Shown here: piece by piece, positions 10,301 to 19,686 of the stretch | How the letters are laid out: the number at the start of each line of letters is the position of its first letter | How positions within the stretch are numbered: position 1 is the stretch's first letter | From: an uncultured Verrucomicrobiota bacterium | GTDB taxonomy: Bacteria; Verrucomicrobiota; Verrucomicrobiia; Limisphaerales; JAJXZI01 | Reading direction: 5' to 3' | Assembly (NCBI GenBank): GCA_903847485.1 | Contig: CAINDV010000661.1 | Span: forward strand, 1-32,428 | DNA length: 32,428 bases | The notes under the pieces: generated by a model | The model's database searches: none | The model's input: only the letters and a program-made list of their open reading frames with translations | Told to the model about the DNA's origin: nothing | Made by a program: the position numbers and the translations under genes

Positions 10301-11530
10301 GTGCTCAACAAGAACGGGTCCATCACGATCGTCTCTGACGAGGGCCGGGAACTGGAAACCCACACGTTGGTGATTGGTGCTGTGGTCGCTGTCAAGGAAG
10401 GCAGCCGGGTCAAGAAGGGCGAGGCTTTCGTGCAATGGGATCCTTACAACGTGCCGATCATTTCGGAGAAGGAAGGCCGTGTGCGCTTCCACGACATCAT
10501 CGAAGGCGTGACGATGAAGCAGGAGATGGATCAGACGACCGGTCAGGAGTCTATGGTCATCATTGAGCACAAGGAGGATTTGCATCCTCAAATTATCGTG
10601 CTCGATGCCAAAGGAGAACCGCTGGCCAACTACTTGATTCCATCCGGTGCGCACGTTGCCGTCGAGGAAAACGACAAGATCGTGCCGGGAACATTGCTGG
10701 CCAAGACTCCGCGCCGCACGACCAAGACGAAAGACATCACTGGCGGCTTGCCGCGGGTGGCTGAATTGTTCGAAGCGCGCCGTCCCAAGGACGCCGCCGA
10801 GATTTCAAAGATTGATGGCATAGTTGACTTTGGCGCGAGCGTCCGCGGCAAGCGGTGCGTCGTGATCAAAGACCCCAAGACTGACACCGAAGAGGAGCAC
10901 CTGATGCCGATCGGAAAACATGTGATCGTGTTCAAGGGGGACTTCGTGAAGAAAGGCCAGCAGTTGACGGAAGGCCCGGTGGACCCGCACGAAATACTTG
11001 ACGTGTGCGGACCGCACGAATTGCAGGAGCACCTGGTCAATGAAGTGCAGGAGGTCTATCGCCTTCAAGGCGTCACTATCAATGACAAGCACATTGAGAT
11101 CATTGTCCGCCAGATGCTGCGCAAGGTGCGCATCACCGAGCCGGGCGACACCCAGTTTCTCTGGGGCGAGCAAGTGGACAAAATTGACTTCGAGGAAGAA
11201 AACACGCGCGTCGAGAAGCTGGGTGGCAAGCCTGCGGAGGCTGTGCCAGTGCTCCTGGGGATCACCAAGGCATCGCTCGAAACCGAGAGCTTTCTTAGCG
11301 CGGCGTCGTTCCAGGACACGACCCGAGTGCTTACCGAAGCGGCCACGCGCGCCAAGGTGGATTCCCTGCGCGGATTCAAGGAGAATGTCATCATGGGCCA
11401 CATCATTCCGGCCGGATCGGGCTATGATTCACACCGCAAGGTCAGGCTCAAACCGCTGGTCGAACAACCAGCGGAACAGCCCGCGTCAGAACCGGAAGCA
11501 TTAGCCGACGAAGAGTCGGCGGCGATTTAA
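7388..11530 (+). CDS. rpoC: DNA-directed RNA polymerase subunit beta'
   Basis: A 1380-residue catalytic subunit of RNA polymerase. The catalytic loop NADFDGDQ places the Mg-binding aspartates at residues 464, 466 and 468. The N-terminal zinc site has Cys73, Cys75, Cys88 and Cys91; the second zinc site has Cys810, Cys885, Cys892 and Cys895. Also visible are [20 protein letters not shown] and the bridge-helix/trigger-loop region with [19 protein letters not shown] at 7388 was chosen over a TTG 18 nt upstream. The C-terminus has a short Glu/Pro/Ala tail. The gene ends 101 nt before rpsL. Confidence 0.98.
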   Translation: MISSKENARELLGLDKVNQVDYIAISVASPDAMRSWSKGEVKNPETINYRTFKPEKGGLFCERVFGPVKDWECSCGKYKRIKHRGIVCDRCGVEVTLARVRRERMGHLDLAVPVSHIWFFKCMPSRIGLMLDVTSRDLERVIYYEDYLVIDPGSTPLQPHQLLTEQEFREARETYGQDSFSAKMGAEAVREALARVDLAKSIEQLQVAMTETKSKQIRKKLAKRIKLHQGFLGSKTRPEWMILTVLPVIPPDLRPLVPLEGGRFATSDLNDLYRRVINRNNRLKNLLQLKTPEVIIRNEKRMLQEAVDALYDNGRHGRAVTGAGNRALKSLSDMLKGKSGRFRQNLLGKRVDYSGRSVIVIGPELKLHQCGLPKKMALVLFEPFIIRRLKDLGYVHTVRSAKKMIERQTREVWDILEEVTKGHPVLLNRAPTLHRLSIQAFEPQLIEGEAIRIHPLVCTAYNADFDGDQMAVHVPLSIEAQLEARLLMMAPLNIFSPSSGKPIITPTQDITLGCYYLTAEPRVPMPADVNKLMLFGSKSEVIFACDDGALHTHDRVRMANPDFGQKTEYGDQNSKVIVTTVGRVIFSEIWPGGMGFCNKYVGKPQLTELIWKCYKVCGHQKTVEMLDKLKELGFREATRSGCSIGVDDMIIPKEKDQEIEAAHKLIREVDKQYRKGVITPGERYNKIIDIWTHCTDQISNVMIKTLERNQDKREFNPVYLMVDSGARGNRQQVRQLAGIRGLMAKPDGSIIEKPILSNFREGLTVLEYFISTHGARKGLADTALKTADSGYMTRKLVDVSQDVIVREQDCGTSNGIWVSAIFEGEDEIVKLSERLVGRFSCDDIVNPNNPKEVFVKANDEIDEEKAKKIDGAGVERVKIRSVLTCESKQGVCMRCYGRNWATGAFAKEGEAIGIIAAQSIGEPGTQLTMRTFHIGGTAAAVFKQPKVVAKHDGMARYNELRLVELEDGNSIVLNKNGSITIVSDEGRELETHTLVIGAVVAVKEGSRVKKGEAFVQWDPYNVPIISEKEGRVRFHDIIEGVTMKQEMDQTTGQESMVIIEHKEDLHPQIIVLDAKGEPLANYLIPSGAHVAVEENDKIVPGTLLAKTPRRTTKTKDITGGLPRVAELFEARRPKDAAEISKIDGIVDFGASVRGKRCVVIKDPKTDTEEEHLMPIGKHVIVFKGDFVKKGQQLTEGPVDPHEILDVCGPHELQEHLVNEVQEVYRLQGVTINDKHIEIIVRQMLRKVRITEPGDTQFLWGEQVDKIDFEEENTRVEKLGGKPAEAVPVLLGITKASLETESFLSAASFQDTTRVLTEAATRAKVDSLRGFKENVIMGHIIPAGSGYDSHRKVRLKPLVEQPAEQPASEPEALADEESAAI

Positions 11531-11553
11531 TCCAGAAAAAGAACAAATAACTG

Positions 11554-11581
11554 TTGCAAAAAAAAACGCGATCGCTATTCT
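11554..11581 (+). promoter_or_regulatory. Putative sigma70-type promoter for the str genes
   Basis: TTGCAA (11554-11559) and TATTCT (11576-11581) are separated by 16 nt, part of it an A run. They resemble -35 and -10 boxes. The site lies in the 101-nt rpoC-rpsL gap, where an independent str-operon promoter would be expected. Transcription would start near 11588, at the base of the hairpin at 11589. Confidence 0.45.
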
Positions 11582-11588
11582 CAACTTT

Positions 11589-11606
11589 CCGTTTGCCACC
11601 AAACGG
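11589..11606 (+). promoter_or_regulatory. 5'-leader hairpin of rpsL
   Basis: CCGTTTG (11589-11595) and CAAACGG (11600-11606) form a perfect 7-bp stem with the 4-nt loop CCAC. It begins about 8 nt after the putative -10 box, so it could be the extreme 5' end of the str mRNA. No T run follows, so it is a poor rpoC terminator. A stabilising 5' stem-loop or an S7/S12 binding site is possible. Confidence 0.4.
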
Positions 11607-11631
11607 CAGATAACCTAGACAATCATCGGAA

Positions 11632-12036
11632 ATGCCGACGATAAATCAACTGGTCCGCAAGGGCCGAAACAAACTAAAGCGCAAGTCCAAGTCGCCCGCC
11701 TTGGAGAACTCGCCGTTCCGTCGTGGCGTGTGCATCCAAGTGATGACACGCACGCCGAAGAAGCCTAACTCGGCCATGCGCAAAGTGGCCAAAGTCCGCC
11801 TAACTAATGGCTATGAGGTTATTGCCTACATTCCGGATGAGGGGCATAATTTGCAGGAACACTCGATCGTGATGGTTCGCGGTGGACGTGTCAAAGACCT
11901 GCCCGGCGTGCGCTATCATATTGTGCGGGGTCGGTTGGACGCTGCGGGCGTTGAAAAACGTCGCGTTAGCCGCTCAAAGTACGGGGTCAAGAGGCCGAAG
12001 GCAGGCACCAAGCCTGCCGCCGCAAAGGCGACTTAA
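11632..12036 (+). CDS. rpsL: 30S ribosomal protein S12 (uS12)
   Basis: A 134-residue protein of the decoding centre. It shows [54 protein letters not shown] and [13 protein letters not shown]. The lysines where streptomycin-resistance substitutions arise in other bacteria, Lys43 and Lys88 counting Met1, are both wild type. Asp89, the residue that is methylthiolated in some bacteria, is present. A short Ala/Lys tail follows the usual C-terminus. rpsG starts 12 nt downstream. No Shine-Dalgarno is visible. Confidence 0.98.
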   Translation: MPTINQLVRKGRNKLKRKSKSPALENSPFRRGVCIQVMTRTPKKPNSAMRKVAKVRLTNGYEVIAYIPDEGHNLQEHSIVMVRGGRVKDLPGVRYHIVRGRLDAAGVEKRRVSRSKYGVKRPKAGTKPAAAKAT

Positions 12037-12048
12037 AGAACTAGAAGT

Positions 12049-12522
12049 ATGTCACGACGTCGAAGAGCAGTAGCGCGCACAGTGTCGGAAGATCCGAAGT
12101 TCAAGAGTGCGCTGGTTACCCGATTGGTCAACACCATCATGAGTGGTGGTAAGAAATGCACGGCGGAGCGGATTGTGTACGGCGCATTTGACCAAATTGT
12201 GGTTAAGAACCAGACCGCCAACCCGCTTGAGGTGTTGCAGCGCGCGGTGGACAACGCCAAACCGCGCATTGAGACCAAGCCGCGCCGAATGGGCGGTGCC
12301 ACCTATCAAGTGCCCTTGGAAGTGCCCGCGGAACGCCAGGCTTCCCTCGCGTTGCGTTGGATTGTTAATTTTGCCGACGCGCGCAAGGGTGTTCCGATGA
12401 GCCAGGCATTGGCTTCCGAAATTCTGGAAGCCTACCAAGGCCAAGGAAACGCCATTCGTAAGCGCGACGAGGTGCATAAGATGGCGCAGGCCAATAAGGC
12501 ATTCGCACATTTTCGCTGGTAG
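12049..12522 (+). CDS. rpsG: 30S ribosomal protein S7 (uS7)
   Basis: A 157-residue primary 16S-binding protein that organises the 30S head near the E site. In many bacteria it represses the str operon. Family blocks are LVTRLVNTIMSGGKK, ERIVYGAFDQI, RVGGATYQVP-like sequence (RRMGGATYQVPLEV) and the C-terminal GNAIRKRDEVHKMAQANKAFAHFRW. Length is typical (about 156). The gene is followed by an intrinsic terminator, then fusA. Confidence 0.98.
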   Translation: MSRRRRAVARTVSEDPKFKSALVTRLVNTIMSGGKKCTAERIVYGAFDQIVVKNQTANPLEVLQRAVDNAKPRIETKPRRMGGATYQVPLEVPAERQASLALRWIVNFADARKGVPMSQALASEILEAYQGQGNAIRKRDEVHKMAQANKAFAHFRW

Positions 12523-12540
12523 GAAACGACTTGCATACTT

Positions 12541-12574
12541 ACGCCCCGGTGGCTAGGACTGGCGGGGCGTTTTT
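12541..12574 (+). terminator. Intrinsic terminator between rpsG and fusA
   Basis: ACGCCCCG (12541-12548) pairs perfectly with CGGGGCGT (12563-12570), an 8-bp stem with a 14-nt loop, followed by TTTTT (12570-12574). It lies 18 nt after the rpsG stop and its T tract ends 18 nt before the fusA ATG. It would end or attenuate rpsL-rpsG transcripts. I saw no convincing promoter between it and fusA. Confidence 0.7.
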
Positions 12575-12592
12575 GGTCCCCTAATTTTGTAG

Positions 12593-14773
12593 ATGGACGC
12601 AGCAGCAGACAATAAGAAATCGGTGAATTCGCCGAGCCGGGCCTATACGATGGAGCGTACGCGCAACATCGGTATTGCTGCGCACATTGACGCCGGAAAG
12701 ACCACGACGACCGAGCGCATCCTGTATTATACCGGTCTGATCCACAAAATGGGCGATGTGGACGACGGCAATACTGTTACCGATTGGATGGAGCAAGAGC
12801 GCGAGCGTGGGATCACTATTACCTCAGCGGCCACGACTTGTTACTGGACGCAAAAACGCGAGGGTGGCTTGTATAAGTCGTTTGAAGAAATTGCCCATCG
12901 GGTCAACATTATTGATACCCCGGGACATGTGGACTTCACCGCCGAGGTCGAACGGTCCCTGCGCGTGCTGGATGGCGCCGTGGCCGTTTTCTGTGCGGTA
13001 GCGGGAGTCCAACCCCAGTCCGAAACGGTCTGGCGGCAGGCGACCAAGTATCGGGTTCCGCGCATTGCCTTCATCAACAAGATGGATCGGACGGGAGCGA
13101 ACTTCGAGAACGCCATCAGCGATATGCGCAAGAAGCTTGGAGCTTATGCGTTTGCCATTTTTCTGCCCCTCGGCAAAGAGGACTACCTGACGGGCGTCCT
13201 GGACGTTGTGAACCAAAAAGCCATCATCTACGACCCGCTCGACGAGTTTGGGATGAGGTATGAGGTCGTCGGAATTCCCGCCGAAGAGAAAGAGCGCGCA
13301 GAGATGGCTTTGGCAGAATTGATTGACGCGTGCTCCAACAAGGACGAACAAATTGCGGAGTTGGTGATTGATAACAAGCCGATCGAGCCTGCCGTTCTGA
13401 AAGCGGCCATCCGCCGGTTGACGTGTAAGAACGAACTGATCCCGGTTCTGGGCGGCTCCGCCTTCAAGAAACGTGGCGTGCAGCCGCTCGTTGATGCGGT
13501 CGTGGACTACTTGCCGTCTCCGTTAGATGTTCCGTCGGCGACCGGCCAGGCGACAGATAACGCCGAGGCCGTCGTTCAGGTTCCATCCTCCGACCACGCC
13601 AAGTTTTGCTCGCTGGCCTTCAAGTTGTGGACCGATCCCTTTGTGGGCAAGCTGGTATTCTTCCGGGTCTATAGCGGCACCCTTAAGAAAGGGGACATCA
13701 TTTACAACCCTCGGACTCGCAAACGGGATCGAGTTAGTCGCGTGATGATGATCCAGGCGGACAAACGCATTGACGTGGAGACGACTTATGCTGGCGACAT
13801 CGCGGCGCTGGTTGGTCTGCGAAATATTACGACGGGCGATACGCTTTGCGACGAGTCTTTTGAAGTGACGCTTGAGCCGCCGACCTTCCCCGAGCCTGTT
13901 ATCTCAATGGCTGTCGAGCCTAAGACTCGCGCGGATAGAGACAAAATGAGTGAGGGCTTGCAGCGACTCGCGGAAGAGGATCCGACTTTCAAGTGTTTCA
14001 CAAACGAGGACACTGGCCAACTCATCATCGCCGGCATGGGTGAGTTGCACTTGGAGATCATTCGCGACCGTTTGTTCCGTGAGTTTAAGGTGGAAGCGAC
14101 TGCGGGAGCCCCTCAGATTGCCTATCGCGAGACTATCACGCGCGCAGCCGATGGCGAGGGCAAGTTCATCCGCCAATCCGGCGGTCGTGGTCAATACGGG
14201 CATGCTTGCATCAAGTTGCAACCGAATGAGCGTGGCAAAGGAGTTGAGATCGAAAACAAGATCGTAGGCGGTGCCATTCCGAAGGAATATATTCCGGCTG
14301 TTATCAAAGGCATCGAAGAGGCCGTCAAAGGCGGAGTGCTCGCTGGATTCCCGATGGTGGACGTGAAGGTGCAAGTGGTGGATGGCACCTTTCATGAAGT
14401 TGATTCCAATGAGTTGGCTTTCAAAATGGCCGGGATTTTCGCTCTGAAAGACGCAGCTAGGAAGGCTGGTGGAATTCTGCTGGAGCCGCTCATGAAGGTG
14501 GAAGTGACAACCCCTGACGAGTATCAAGGTGATCTGCTTGGCGATTTGAACCGCCGACGCGGCAAGATCATCAGCATTGATGTCAAGGATACTGCCACGA
14601 TTCTCAATGCCGAAGTTCCGCTGGCTGAGATGTTCGGTTATGCGACGGCGATTCGATCCCTTTCCAAGGGGCGTGCCTCCTATTCGATGGAGCCACTCGC
14701 CTTTGAACCGGTTCCGAACAGTATCGCCGAGAAGATTCTGGATACCACCAAGCCGAAAGCGGCCCGAACTTAG
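12593..14773 (+). CDS. fusA: Elongation factor G
   Basis: A 726-residue translational GTPase that drives mRNA-tRNA translocation and, with RRF, ribosome recycling. GTP-binding motifs are G1 AHIDAGKTT (30-38), G3 DTPGH (108-112) and G4 NKMD (162-165). Further blocks are GMGELHLEII in domain III and the domain IV RQSGGRGQYGHACI. The usual start would be near Met20 (MERTRNIGIAAHID). ATG at 12593 adds a polar 19-residue extension, and neither start has a Shine-Dalgarno, so the exact start is uncertain. tuf does not follow; rpsJ does, after 29 nt. Confidence 0.97.
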   Translation: MDAAADNKKSVNSPSRAYTMERTRNIGIAAHIDAGKTTTTERILYYTGLIHKMGDVDDGNTVTDWMEQERERGITITSAATTCYWTQKREGGLYKSFEEIAHRVNIIDTPGHVDFTAEVERSLRVLDGAVAVFCAVAGVQPQSETVWRQATKYRVPRIAFINKMDRTGANFENAISDMRKKLGAYAFAIFLPLGKEDYLTGVLDVVNQKAIIYDPLDEFGMRYEVVGIPAEEKERAEMALAELIDACSNKDEQIAELVIDNKPIEPAVLKAAIRRLTCKNELIPVLGGSAFKKRGVQPLVDAVVDYLPSPLDVPSATGQATDNAEAVVQVPSSDHAKFCSLAFKLWTDPFVGKLVFFRVYSGTLKKGDIIYNPRTRKRDRVSRVMMIQADKRIDVETTYAGDIAALVGLRNITTGDTLCDESFEVTLEPPTFPEPVISMAVEPKTRADRDKMSEGLQRLAEEDPTFKCFTNEDTGQLIIAGMGELHLEIIRDRLFREFKVEATAGAPQIAYRETITRAADGEGKFIRQSGGRGQYGHACIKLQPNERGKGVEIENKIVGGAIPKEYIPAVIKGIEEAVKGGVLAGFPMVDVKVQVVDGTFHEVDSNELAFKMAGIFALKDAARKAGGILLEPLMKVEVTTPDEYQGDLLGDLNRRRGKIISIDVKDTATILNAEVPLAEMFGYATAIRSLSKGRASYSMEPLAFEPVPNSIAEKILDTTKPKAART

Positions 14774-14802
14774 ATAGTCATTAACAGAAAACTGCTCTTT
14801 CT

Positions 14803-15111
14803 ATGACTGGACAAAGAATTCGTATAAGACTTAAGGCGTACGATCACCGGGTGATTGACCAATCCGCCAAGGAGATTGCCGACACGGTGAAAAGAACCGG
14901 CGCGCGGGTTGCCGGGCCGATACCCTTACCCACCCGCATTGAACGCTTTACTGTGCTGCGTTCGCCGCACGCGGACAAGAAATCGCAGGAAACGTTTGAG
15001 CAGCGCACCCACAAGCGGTTGCTGGACATTATTGATCCCACGGCCAAGACAGTGGATGAGTTAAAAAAGCTCAACCTGCCTGCCGGGGTGGACATCACCA
15101 TCAAGATCTGA
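14803..15111 (+). CDS. rpsJ: 30S ribosomal protein S10 (uS10)
   Basis: A 102-residue 30S head protein that also acts as NusE, bridging NusG and the ribosome. The sequence contains the family pattern [43 protein letters not shown] and [13 protein letters not shown]. It is the first gene of the S10 block, only 5 nt before rplC. The 29-nt gap after fusA holds no L4-type leader structure, so the E. coli mode of S10-operon control is not visible. Confidence 0.98.
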   Translation: MTGQRIRIRLKAYDHRVIDQSAKEIADTVKRTGARVAGPIPLPTRIERFTVLRSPHADKKSQETFEQRTHKRLLDIIDPTAKTVDELKKLNLPAGVDITIKI

Positions 15112-15116
15112 TCGCT

Positions 15117-15908
15117 ATGGCTCTTGGACTTATTGGAAAAAAATTGGGTCAGACGCGTGTTTATGACGCGGATGGCGTGTCGAGACCGGTGACCATCGTG
15201 CTGGCTGGCCCGAACCGGGTCTTGCAAGTGCGCACCAGTGAGTTGGATGGCTACTCGGCGGTGCAGTTGGCGTTTGGGGATCAGAAGCCGCAGCGCCTTT
15301 CGAAGGCTGCGCTTGGCCATCTGGTCAAGCATGGGGTGCTTGATGCGAAGGCTTCAGGGCAAGCTCGCGAAAAGGGTGAGAAAAAGCATTTGACGGCGGT
15401 GGCCGAGATTCGGGAGTTCCGCAATTTCACCAAAGAGGTCAAGACCGGGGATATCGTAGGCCCCAGCCTGTTTGCAGTTGGAGATTATGTGGACGCCATC
15501 GGGGTAACTAAAGGGCGTGGATTTGAAGGGGTGGTCGGTCGCCACGCATTCTGCGGCGGCGATAGCACCCACGGCGCGAAGGGTTGGCATCGCCGGGGTG
15601 GCGCGATCGGACAGCGATTATTTCCCGGGACTGTCATGCGGGGGATGAAAATGCCTGGCCATTTGGGCCGAGTTCGCCGCACGGTTCAGAATCTTCAAGT
15701 TGTCCAGGTGCGGGAGTCGGAAAACGTTCTCCTGATTCATGGCGCAATTCCTGGAGCCAATGGGGATTACGTCATCATTCGCGAGTCCAAGAAAATTCCT
15801 CAACAACTTGCCCGACAGAAAGCGCAGGCCATAGCTACCGCCAAGGCGGCCGCCTTGGCCGCGCAGCAAAAGAAAAGTGCCGCCAAGGCTTCACCCTCTA
15901 GGAAGTAG
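15117..15908 (+). CDS. rplC: 50S ribosomal protein L3 (uL3)
   Basis: A 263-residue early-assembly protein whose internal loop reaches toward the peptidyl-transferase centre. Family features are [15 protein letters not shown] at the start, [34 protein letters not shown] and [18 protein letters not shown]. The usual fold ends near residue 222. The last 40 or so residues ([20 protein letters not shown] onward) form an Ala/Lys-rich extension not found in E. coli L3 (209 residues). Tightly spaced with rpsJ and rplD; no Shine-Dalgarno is visible. Confidence 0.97.
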   Translation: MALGLIGKKLGQTRVYDADGVSRPVTIVLAGPNRVLQVRTSELDGYSAVQLAFGDQKPQRLSKAALGHLVKHGVLDAKASGQAREKGEKKHLTAVAEIREFRNFTKEVKTGDIVGPSLFAVGDYVDAIGVTKGRGFEGVVGRHAFCGGDSTHGAKGWHRRGGAIGQRLFPGTVMRGMKMPGHLGRVRRTVQNLQVVQVRESENVLLIHGAIPGANGDYVIIRESKKIPQQLARQKAQAIATAKAAALAAQQKKSAAKASPSRK

Positions 15909-15914
15909 CATTTC

Positions 15915-16535
15915 ATGAAACTTACGGTTAAGGATAATCAGGGTCAGGATCAAGGTGAGCTTGAGGTCAAGTTGCAACTTATCGAGAACCAGCGTGGCAC
16001 GCAGGCTGTGCACGACACAGTGGTGGCCCACATGGCCAATCAGAGAATGGGGACGGCTTGCACCAAAACGGTGGGGGAAGTGGCCGGATCCAACAAGAAG
16101 CCGTGGCGGCAGAAGGGCACCGGGCGCGCCCGTGCTGGCTCATTTCAATCTCCTTTGTGGGTTGGCGGCGGGGTGGTCTTCGGGCCAAGGCCGAGAGATT
16201 TTGGTAAGAAGGTTAACCGGAAGACCCGTCAACTCGCCCTCCTCAAGGCCCTAAGCGAGCGACTTAAGGCCGGTGATGTTCTGGTCGTTGGCGACCTCAA
16301 ATTGGCCGCGCCCAAGACCAAGACCATGGTCGCACTCTTGGATAATCTTAAAATCTCTGGAACTGTCTTGATTGTGCTTGATCCAATTGATAATAATGTC
16401 ATTCTTGCGTCGCGGAACATCCCGTGTGTGGATGTTGTGACGGGCGAAGAACTCAACACCTATCAAGTGCTGAAAAGCGACAAACTGATCTTCACGCGCA
16501 GTGCGTTTGCGAAGGTCGAGGCACGCTTGGAATAG
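15915..16535 (+). CDS. rplD: 50S ribosomal protein L4 (uL4)
   Basis: A 206-residue protein lining the nascent-peptide exit tunnel. It contains RGTQAVHDTVVAHMANQRMG, the extended tunnel loop KKPWRQKGTGRARAGSFQSP and FGPRPRDFGKKVNRKTRQLAL, all typical of L4. The C-terminal half keeps the Rossmann-like fold pattern. Length fits the family. AGGAAG about 10 nt upstream is one of the better ribosome-binding sites here. In E. coli L4 represses the S10 operon; no leader target is seen in this window. Confidence 0.97.
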   Translation: MKLTVKDNQGQDQGELEVKLQLIENQRGTQAVHDTVVAHMANQRMGTACTKTVGEVAGSNKKPWRQKGTGRARAGSFQSPLWVGGGVVFGPRPRDFGKKVNRKTRQLALLKALSERLKAGDVLVVGDLKLAAPKTKTMVALLDNLKISGTVLIVLDPIDNNVILASRNIPCVDVVTGEELNTYQVLKSDKLIFTRSAFAKVEARLE

Positions 16536-16542
16536 CAATCGC

Positions 16543-16824
16543 ATGAACAGTTTTCAGACCATCAAGACCGTACGGTTAACAGAAAAGGGCACCCGGCAGG
16601 GTGAGAAGCTCAATCAGTACACTGTCGTGGCCGATCGGCGTGCCAGCAAACCTGAGATCAAAGCTGCCGTGCAGGAACTCTTCAAAGTAAAAGTCGTGAA
16701 GGTCAACACGATGAATGTGCGTGGCAAACTGCGTCGGCAACGAACCGCGCAAGCCGGGAAGGCACCGGATTGGAAGAAGGCGGTTGTCACGCTCAAGAAG
16801 GGTGACAAGATAGTACTGACCTAA
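16543..16824 (+). CDS. rplW: 50S ribosomal protein L23 (uL23)
   Basis: A 93-residue protein at the tunnel exit, the docking site for trigger factor and SRP. It has the family order VRLTEKGTRQGEKLNQYTVV, ASKPEIKAAVQELFKVKVVKVNTMNVRGK and a basic loop before VTLKKGDKIVLT. ATG at 16543 was chosen; the open frame further upstream only overlaps the end of rplD. The gap to rplD is 7 nt. Confidence 0.95.
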   Translation: MNSFQTIKTVRLTEKGTRQGEKLNQYTVVADRRASKPEIKAAVQELFKVKVVKVNTMNVRGKLRRQRTAQAGKAPDWKKAVVTLKKGDKIVLT

Positions 16825-16837
16825 GACGAGATATCGT

Positions 16838-17692
16838 ATGCCAGTAAAAACATTTCGCCCGCTGACACCGTCCACGCGTTACATAACGATTGCGGACTTC
16901 AGTGACATCACCAAGACGAAGCCGGAGAAGTCATTGGTCAGAATTCGCAAGAAGACTGGTGGCCGTAACGCTTATGGTCGGGTAACTGCTCGCGGTATCG
17001 GTGGCGGGCACAAGCAGAAAATTCGGAGTGTAGATTCGCGCCGGAGCAGGCATGGCGTCGAGGCCAGCGTGATAGCAATCGAATATGACCCATTGCGATC
17101 CGCTCGGCTGGCGCTGGTGCAGTATCCCGACGGTGAGAAGCGGTACATCCTTGCACCCCAAGGACTGAAAGTGGGCGGCAAAGTGATGAGCGGGCCTAAG
17201 GCGCCTCCCGAGGTCGGTAATGCGCTCCCGCTCAAATCCATTCCAGTTAGCTCTGTGGTTCACAACCTTGAGTTGATGCCTGGCCGTGGCGGGCAGGCGG
17301 TGCGCAGCGCTGGCTCCGCCGCAATCCTCATGTCCAGGGATGAAGGCTATGCTCAACTGAAACTTCCATCCGGCGAGATTCGTCGGATTCACCTGGAGTG
17401 CTACGCAACGATGGGACAGGTCGGTAATTTGGAGCACGAAAAGGTCAAGCTTGGGAAGGCGGGTCGTTCCCGCCACATTGGTAAACGTCCGATCAGTCGC
17501 GGGGTTGCCAGGAATCCAGTTGACCATCCTAACGGTGGTGGTGCCGGCAAGTCGAAATCGGGTGGCGGCTGGCAGCAGTTGACTTCCCCGTGGGGGTTGC
17601 TGGCCAAGGGTTATCGGACCCGTCACAAGAAGAAGTACTCTAACAAGTTTATCGTCGTTCGGCGCGATGGCCGTCCGATGAAACAGAAGTAG
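16838..17692 (+). CDS. rplB: 50S ribosomal protein L2 (uL2)
   Basis: A 284-residue 23S-binding protein needed for subunit association and peptidyl-transferase activity. It shows [34 protein letters not shown] and the C-terminal [14 protein letters not shown]. The critical histidine is His230 (equal to E. coli His229 without Met). The following residue is Asn rather than the common His. Length is slightly above the usual 270-280. rpsS starts 4 nt after the stop. Confidence 0.98.
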   Translation: MPVKTFRPLTPSTRYITIADFSDITKTKPEKSLVRIRKKTGGRNAYGRVTARGIGGGHKQKIRSVDSRRSRHGVEASVIAIEYDPLRSARLALVQYPDGEKRYILAPQGLKVGGKVMSGPKAPPEVGNALPLKSIPVSSVVHNLELMPGRGGQAVRSAGSAAILMSRDEGYAQLKLPSGEIRRIHLECYATMGQVGNLEHEKVKLGKAGRSRHIGKRPISRGVARNPVDHPNGGGAGKSKSGGGWQQLTSPWGLLAKGYRTRHKKKYSNKFIVVRRDGRPMKQK

Positions 17693-17696
17693 AACT

Positions 17697-17978
17697 ATGG
17701 GACGCTCGATAAAGAAAGGTCCATTCGTGGACGGCCACTTGATGGATAAAATCGTCAAGGCGCGGGACACCAAGTCCAAGGCACCGATCAAAACTTGGTC
17801 GCGACGCTCGATGATTACTCCTGATTTCGTCGGACTTACCTTTACCGTGCATAACGGCAAGGTGTTCAATCCGGTCTTTGTGACAGAAAACATGGTTGGG
17901 CACCGACTGGGTGAGTTCTCACCGACGCGGACGTTCAAGAAACATGGCGCGCATACCGCCAAGGCGGAGGCCAAGTAG
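17697..17978 (+). CDS. rpsS: 30S ribosomal protein S19 (uS19)
   Basis: A 93-residue 30S head protein that pairs with S13 and contacts the 50S subunit. Family sequence is clear: [56 protein letters not shown] and a basic tail. Length is typical. rplV starts 2 nt after the stop, so translational coupling is likely. Confidence 0.98.
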   Translation: MGRSIKKGPFVDGHLMDKIVKARDTKSKAPIKTWSRRSMITPDFVGLTFTVHNGKVFNPVFVTENMVGHRLGEFSPTRTFKKHGAHTAKAEAK

Positions 17979-17980
17979 TC

Positions 17981-18313
17981 ATGGAAGTTCAAGCAATAAC
18001 CAAGAATGTGGGCATGTCGCCGCAGAAGATGCGCGAAGTGGTTCGCCAGATTCAGGGGCTTATGGCTGCGGACGCCTTGCAAGTTCTGGCAGTGGTGCCG
18101 CGCAAGTCCGCACGTGTGGTAGCCAAGACTCTACAGTCCGCCATTGCCAATGCAGAAAATAACAATAGCCTTAAGCCCGCCCGTCTACGCATCAAGGAGG
18201 CGGTGGCTGGAGCGGCTGCGAGTATCAAGCGTTTTACACCAAAAGCACGCGGGTCTGCGGGGCCTATCATCAAGCGGCGCTGTCACATTAAAATTGTTTT
18301 GACGGACGAATAA
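17981..18313 (+). CDS. rplV: 50S ribosomal protein L22 (uL22)
   Basis: A 110-residue protein whose beta hairpin lines the exit tunnel and, with L4, forms the constriction. It shows [33 protein letters not shown], the tunnel hairpin [20 protein letters not shown] and [16 protein letters not shown] lies 12 nt before the ATG, inside the end of rpsS, the best Shine-Dalgarno in the cluster. rpsC follows 4 nt downstream. Confidence 0.98.
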   Translation: MEVQAITKNVGMSPQKMREVVRQIQGLMAADALQVLAVVPRKSARVVAKTLQSAIANAENNNSLKPARLRIKEAVAGAAASIKRFTPKARGSAGPIIKRRCHIKIVLTDE

Positions 18314-18317
18314 GCGT

Positions 18318-18998
18318 ATGGGTCAAAAGACAAATCCGATCGGCCTCCGCATCGCAGTCACCAAAGATTGGCGCTCGAAGTGGTACGCCGGCAAGAAAGA
18401 GTTCGCCAAGCTGCTGGCCGAGGACGGACTGATTCGAGAGATTCTGAAAAAGAAACTTGAAACTGCTTCCGTCCCGAAGATTGTCATCGAGCGCGCCGCG
18501 AACCGCTGCCGCGTGACGATACACACGGCTCGGCCTGGTGTGGTTATTGGGCGCAAAGGCACTGAGATTGATAAAATCAAAGAGGACCTGAGCAAAATGA
18601 CCGGCAAGGAGGTTTACGTTGACATAGTCGAGGTGAAGCAGCCGGAGATTGATGCCCAGCTCATGGCCGAGAATGTTGCCCTTCAACTTGAGCGCCGCGT
18701 TTCCTTTCGCCGCGCAATGAAGAAATCCATTCAGACCGCGAAAGATTTTGGCGCTGAGGGCGTCAAGATTCGATGCTCTGGACGGCTCGGTGGTGCCGAA
18801 CTCTCCCGAACGGAACAGTATCATTGGGGACGTGTTCCACTGCACACACTCCGAGCCACCATTGACTACGGCTTCGCCGAAGCGAGAACCCTTTACGGCA
18901 AGCTTGGCATCAAATGCTGGATCTGCAAAGGTGAGTCACGCGGGCTTGTCAAGCGCAGTCGCCAGCCCGTTGCTGCAGGAGCTTCGGCCCAACCTTAA
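18318..18998 (+). CDS. rpsC: 30S ribosomal protein S3 (uS3)
   Basis: A 226-residue protein at the mRNA entry channel with helicase-assisting activity. It starts [12 protein letters not shown]. The KH domain carries the VIGRKG loop at residues 76-81. The C-terminal domain shows [20 protein letters not shown] and [20 protein letters not shown]. Length is within the family range. The tail ends in an Ala-rich stretch. rplP starts 15 nt after the stop, with GGAG about 10 nt before its ATG. Confidence 0.98.
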   Translation: MGQKTNPIGLRIAVTKDWRSKWYAGKKEFAKLLAEDGLIREILKKKLETASVPKIVIERAANRCRVTIHTARPGVVIGRKGTEIDKIKEDLSKMTGKEVYVDIVEVKQPEIDAQLMAENVALQLERRVSFRRAMKKSIQTAKDFGAEGVKIRCSGRLGGAELSRTEQYHWGRVPLHTLRATIDYGFAEARTLYGKLGIKCWICKGESRGLVKRSRQPVAAGASAQP

Positions 18999-19013
18999 CC
19001 GGAGATATTTGAT

Positions 19014-19436
19014 ATGGCGATGATGCCGGAGAGAGTAAAGTATCGGAAAATGCACCGTGGCAACCGGTCGGGCTTGGCTTGGCGCGGGAGTACGGTTGCG
19101 TTTGGCGAGTACGGGTTGCAGTGCTTGGAGCGTTGCTGGATGGACGCCAAACAAATCGAGGCGGCCCGCATGGCGATCTCGCGGGCGATGAAGCGTCACG
19201 GCAAGCTTTGGATTCGTGTCTTTCCCCAAAAGTCATACACCAAGAAGCCTTTGGAAACGCGAATGGGCCACGGCAAAGGTCCCTTGGAGTCTTGGGTGGC
19301 GGTGATTCGGCCAGCGAACATTATATTTGAGGTGGACGGCGTGACGGAGACGGAAGCCCGTGCGGCGTTGCGGTTGGCGGCGACCAAACTGCCGATCAAA
19401 ACTCGATTCATCTCCCGCCACCGGGCGGCAGTGTGA
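19014..19436 (+). CDS. rplP: 50S ribosomal protein L16 (uL16)
   Basis: A 140-residue protein near the A-site tRNA elbow, important for late 50S assembly. It has [63 protein letters not shown] and [19 protein letters not shown]. Length and motif order match the family. rpmC starts 10 nt after the stop. Confidence 0.98.
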   Translation: MAMMPERVKYRKMHRGNRSGLAWRGSTVAFGEYGLQCLERCWMDAKQIEAARMAISRAMKRHGKLWIRVFPQKSYTKKPLETRMGHGKGPLESWVAVIRPANIIFEVDGVTETEARAALRLAATKLPIKTRFISRHRAAV

Positions 19437-19446
19437 GGGACTAGGC

Positions 19447-19668
19447 ATGAAGTTTTCTGAGATCAAAGACATGACGGTGGTGGAGTTGGCGGCCAAAGGC
19501 CGAGACTTACGCCAGGAGGTTTTTAACCTGCGATTGCAGCAGGCTAGTGCGCAGTTGGAAAAGACTGCCCGTTTGCGGTTGCTGCGGCGCGACGTTGCAC
19601 GCATTGAGACGCGTCTGAGCGCGTTGCGCAACGCAGTTAGGCCGGCGGCAACGGCGGCGGTAAAGTAA
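19447..19668 (+). CDS. rpmC: 50S ribosomal protein L29 (uL29)
   Basis: A 73-residue two-helix protein at the tunnel exit. The sequence MKFSEIKDMTVVELAAKGRD, EVFNLRLQQASAQLEKTARL and RRDVARIETRL is the L29 pattern. A short Ala-rich tail extends it slightly beyond the common 60-70 residues. The open frame upstream of ATG 19447 overlaps rplP and is not conserved, so it was not used. Confidence 0.95.
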   Translation: MKFSEIKDMTVVELAAKGRDLRQEVFNLRLQQASAQLEKTARLRLLRRDVARIETRLSALRNAVRPAATAAVK

Positions 19669-19686
19669 CCGGCACAGTATTTTTGT

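Noticed and set aside
12531-12559. Possible fusA promoter TTGCAT-17-TAGGAC
   Set aside because: The -10 match is poor (3 of 6) and it overlaps the terminator stem.
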